Part shown: one piece after another, positions 62,045 through 64,000 of the stretch
Layout of the letters: each line of letters opens with the position of its first letter
How positions within the stretch are numbered: the stretch's first letter is position 1
From: JBNJFY01 sp051747265
GTDB lineage: Bacteria > Bacteroidota > Rhodothermia > Balneolales > Balneolaceae
Length of the DNA: 64,000 nucleotides
NCBI GenBank assembly: GCA_051747265.1
Contig: JBNJFY010000003.1
Coordinates: forward strand, 310,001-374,000
Reading direction: 5' to 3'
Position numbers and translations under genes: made by a program
Notes under the pieces: model-generated
What the model was told of the DNA's origin: nothing
What the model saw: the letters and a program-made list of their open reading frames with translations, nothing else
The model's database searches: none

Positions 62045-63279
62045 GGCTGGGGCAATTGGCTGAGTTCATGTTGTATGGCTTGTAACAAAGGAGCACGTGT
62101 TCCAGATACATTGGCGGGTAAATAACCACCACCAATTTCCCATAGGATGACCCCACCGATTCCTTCCTGGCTAGCGAATTGAATTTTACGTCTAACGGAA
62201 CGCTCGTTATCAAAAGAAATAAATGCCCTGGGTTGATCTAGATTAAGAAATGAGGTCTCCGCAATAGGGTCCCAAGCAGCTCTATCCAAAGGATACCGTT
62301 CATGTAGTTCAGAATATGGTACGCCACCGGAACGCTCTATAATAGATAGATCTTGACGAGGCCAATCGGGCCACTTTTCCAGTCGATGTATGCCATGCCA
62401 GATGTAGCCGTAAAAATCGATCCCAATACCCAGTTTTTGACGTGCGATGCCGGCTTGCATCGCAATATTCAATTTATTGTGCACACTGGGCATTAGCTCA
62501 CCGGTGCGATCAAAAGTAATCCTATCGTTAAAAAGGGCCGAATTGTGCCAAGCCTGCCAACCCGACCAGGCCTGAGCCATATCATAGGTCATGATGTTAA
62601 TTTGATCTACATATTCCTGAACCTCAGCATAAACACGAGATATGGAAGGGCCTTTGAGCGCGGCGATGGTAATCATCGGTTGATTGTTTTGCCGGGTCTT
62701 AATGTTACTGAAATGGTTGTGTAGCTCTTTCACTAATGCCTTGAAATTGTTGTAATCAGATGGTCGAATCGGCTCCATATCCAGATCAATGCCATCAAAG
62801 CCATACTTGGTAATCATTTCAGTGAGCGTGGCTATAAATTGATCTCTGTTTTGTGGTTGTATGGAAGATTTAAACCCTTCGTAGTTGCCGGATCCACCTA
62901 CGCTAAGCAGTATTTTCTTTTGATGACGATGAGCGGCGGGCACGATATCTTTCAATCGATCGGCATTCATATTACGTCGTAAGGTGGGATCGAAGCTGTG
63001 CGAGGGACGGCCGTCGGGTCCAATATTAAGGGCAAAATAAAACAGGTGTGTAAACGCGTCCCAATCGATCTCCTCGGTAGTAACCGCTCCCCAATTGCTA
63101 TAGGGGGTACCGGCGTCGTGCTGCCAAGTGGCCAGGTAGGCAGACACCCAGATATTGGGGTTGGGTTGGACAGCCTGGTTAGAGGCTTCAGTTTCGGCTC
63201 GTACGCAACCACTGGTGGATATAATCAGACAGAAAAGTGAAATGAGCAGCATAAGAAAACTCCCTTGATTAGCATTCAT
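62041..63279 (-). CDS. GH18-family glycoside hydrolase lipoprotein
   Basis: 412 residues. A lipoprotein signal (MLLISLFCLIISTSGC) anchors it outside the cytoplasm. The GH18 motif DGIDLDMEP has Asp162, Asp165, Asp167 and catalytic Glu169. Other hallmarks: KKILLSVGGSGNYEGFKSS (SxGG), VDQINIMTYDMAQAWSGWQA and GGVILWEIGGGYLP. GH18 enzymes cut chitin or related N-acetylglucosamine polymers by substrate-assisted catalysis, which needs this DxDxE motif; all of it is present. The MxxYD motif appears as MTYDMAQ. A second GH18 gene lies 8 bp upstream on the same strand, so this is a tandem pair. Confidence 0.92.
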   Translation of the reverse strand: MNANQGSFLMLLISLFCLIISTSGCVRAETEASNQAVQPNPNIWVSAYLATWQHDAGTPYSNWGAVTTEEIDWDAFTHLFYFALNIGPDGRPSHSFDPTLRRNMNADRLKDIVPAAHRHQKKILLSVGGSGNYEGFKSSIQPQNRDQFIATLTEMITKYGFDGIDLDMEPIRPSDYNNFKALVKELHNHFSNIKTRQNNQPMITIAALKGPSISRVYAEVQEYVDQINIMTYDMAQAWSGWQAWHNSALFNDRITFDRTGELMPSVHNKLNIAMQAGIARQKLGIGIDFYGYIWHGIHRLEKWPDWPRQDLSIIERSGGVPYSELHERYPLDRAAWDPIAETSFLNLDQPRAFISFDNERSVRRKIQFASQEGIGGVILWEIGGGYLPANVSGTRAPLLQAIQHELSQLPQP

Positions 63280-63287
63280 GATTGATT

Positions 63288-64000
63288 TTAGTTGTTGGGA
63301 TCCACTTGGAACGCACTCGACTTAATGGCTTTGAGTAATGGATCTTTGGGATTACTGGATTGGTTGGCTAAATAGGCTGCGCTTAGTTCCCAAATCATGA
63401 TGCCGCCTAAACGCATTTCTTTGGCGTACTCCACTTTGACTTGTACCGATTGTTCATTTTCGAACGTGGCGAATGCTTTGGGCCCAGTCATATTCAGGTA
63501 AGGCACTTTAGCCTTGTCATCCCAAATAACCTGGTCCATATCATATTCAGCATTGATTTGGGCGTAGGGTACGGTATGTAGGATGGACAGGTCTTCGGTG
63601 GGCCATGTGGGCCAAATCTCTTTGTAATGCACATAATCCCAAACGTAGCCGTTAAAGTTAATTCCCAGTCCCATTTTCCTGCGGTCCATTCCCGATTCGA
63701 TGGCATCATTAACTTTTGAATCTACCGAGGGATAAGGGATAACGACGGTACTGTCAAAGGCTACAGCATTTTTATTGTACAGTGGGGCATGGTGCCAAGC
63801 TTTCCAGCCGCGCCAGGGTTGGGTAAGACCAAAGGTGCGAATATTAATCTGGTCGAAATTGGATTGCAGGTTGGTGTGCAACTGAATCATATTGCGAGTT
63901 CGCATAACCGTTGCGGTAAGCAGAGGCGTCTGATTTTGAGCCGTTCGAATAGTATTTATTGTTTTACGCAAATCGAATACAAAGTCTGAATAGTTGTTGT
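63288..64000 (-). CDS. GH18-like hydrolase, C-terminal part
   Basis: The frame is open to the right edge, so the start lies outside; about 237 C-terminal residues are visible. It is clearly homologous to the neighbouring GH18 protein (FDQINIRTFGLTQPWRGWKA, GLGINFNGYVWDYVHYKEIW, AKVPYLNMTGPKAFATFENE, LGGIMIWELSAAYL). The catalytic DxDxE motif is upstream of the window and cannot be checked. MTYD is replaced by RTFG (IRTFGLTQ), so the Asp that orients the substrate may be missing. It may be an altered or inactive paralog. It is followed by the next gene after an 8-bp gap. Confidence 0.88.
   Translation of the reverse strand, partial: NNYSDFVFDLRKTINTIRTAQNQTPLLTATVMRTRNMIQLHTNLQSNFDQINIRTFGLTQPWRGWKAWHHAPLYNKNAVAFDSTVVIPYPSVDSKVNDAIESGMDRRKMGLGINFNGYVWDYVHYKEIWPTWPTEDLSILHTVPYAQINAEYDMDQVIWDDKAKVPYLNMTGPKAFATFENEQSVQVKVEYAKEMRLGGIMIWELSAAYLANQSSNPKDPLLKAIKSSAFQVDPNN

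Overview
The window looks like chromosomal DNA from a member of the FCB group, most likely Balneolota/Rhodothermota. This is inferred from gene content: an ornithine aminotransferase with a Cys-rich insertion, an L-lysine 6-transaminase beside it, a Rho factor with a long Lys-rich insertion, a 448-residue CydA, an AraC regulator with an HMA-like N-terminus, and many lipoproteins. Base composition is moderate and the genes are densely packed. No phage, plasmid or transposase gene was found, and no CRISPR array. One tRNA is present (initiator tRNA-Met, 32736-32808).

Layout. 1-7.1 kb: a class III aminotransferase (partial), an aldehyde dehydrogenase, two lipoproteins, a heme-binding chemoreceptor and a radical SAM protein. 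7.2-13.2 kb: a redoxin, pdxH, trmB, and a TetR regulator followed by a FadE-type acyl-CoA dehydrogenase. 14.4-17.7 kb: an Lrp regulator overlapping a methionine gamma-lyase-like gene, then L-serine dehydratase. 17.9-19.8 kb: a lemA-TPM-TPM operon on the minus strand. 20-28.4 kb: housekeeping genes (HAD phosphatase, purL, SDR, pyrD, folC, rho). 28.6-35.7 kb: a diheme cytochrome c, lat, rocD, tRNA-fMet and cydAB. 36.2-39.7 kb: a DUF892/hydrolase/small-protein operon and an adenylate cyclase. 42.7-44.6 kb: two YtxH proteins flanking a tiny membrane protein, then an AraC-type regulator.

44.9-52.5 kb is a signalling region with unusually long AT-rich gaps. It holds a CheR-like/PAS/GAF/histidine kinase fusion, a NarL-type response regulator, a degenerate stand-alone receiver, a sigma-54 activator without a receiver domain, and a GAF-HisKA_2 kinase. 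It leads into a compact biosynthetic cassette at 52.5-58.1 kb: a divergent formyltransferase, then an overlapping operon of luciferase-like flavin monooxygenase, DltA-like adenylation enzyme, stand-alone carrier protein and a GNAT-fold protein. A sequence close to the sigma-54 promoter consensus lies upstream of that operon, and a sigma-54 activator is encoded 3.7 kb away. This cassette is the best candidate for an undescribed system. 58.5-64 kb encodes secreted glycoside hydrolases (GH5 and two GH18).

Repeats are the second theme. (a) A 126-129 bp MITE-like element occurs five or six times between 33 and 61.3 kb, and three copies have perfect 5-bp target duplications. (b) A tandem array of about six 437-460 bp units fills 39.8-42.5 kb, with diverged relatives at 13.3-14.2 kb and 58.1-58.4 kb. 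(c) A 34-bp inverted repeat pair fills the gap between sdaA and the TPM gene. These elements sit in intergenic DNA and open reading frames across them are not genes.
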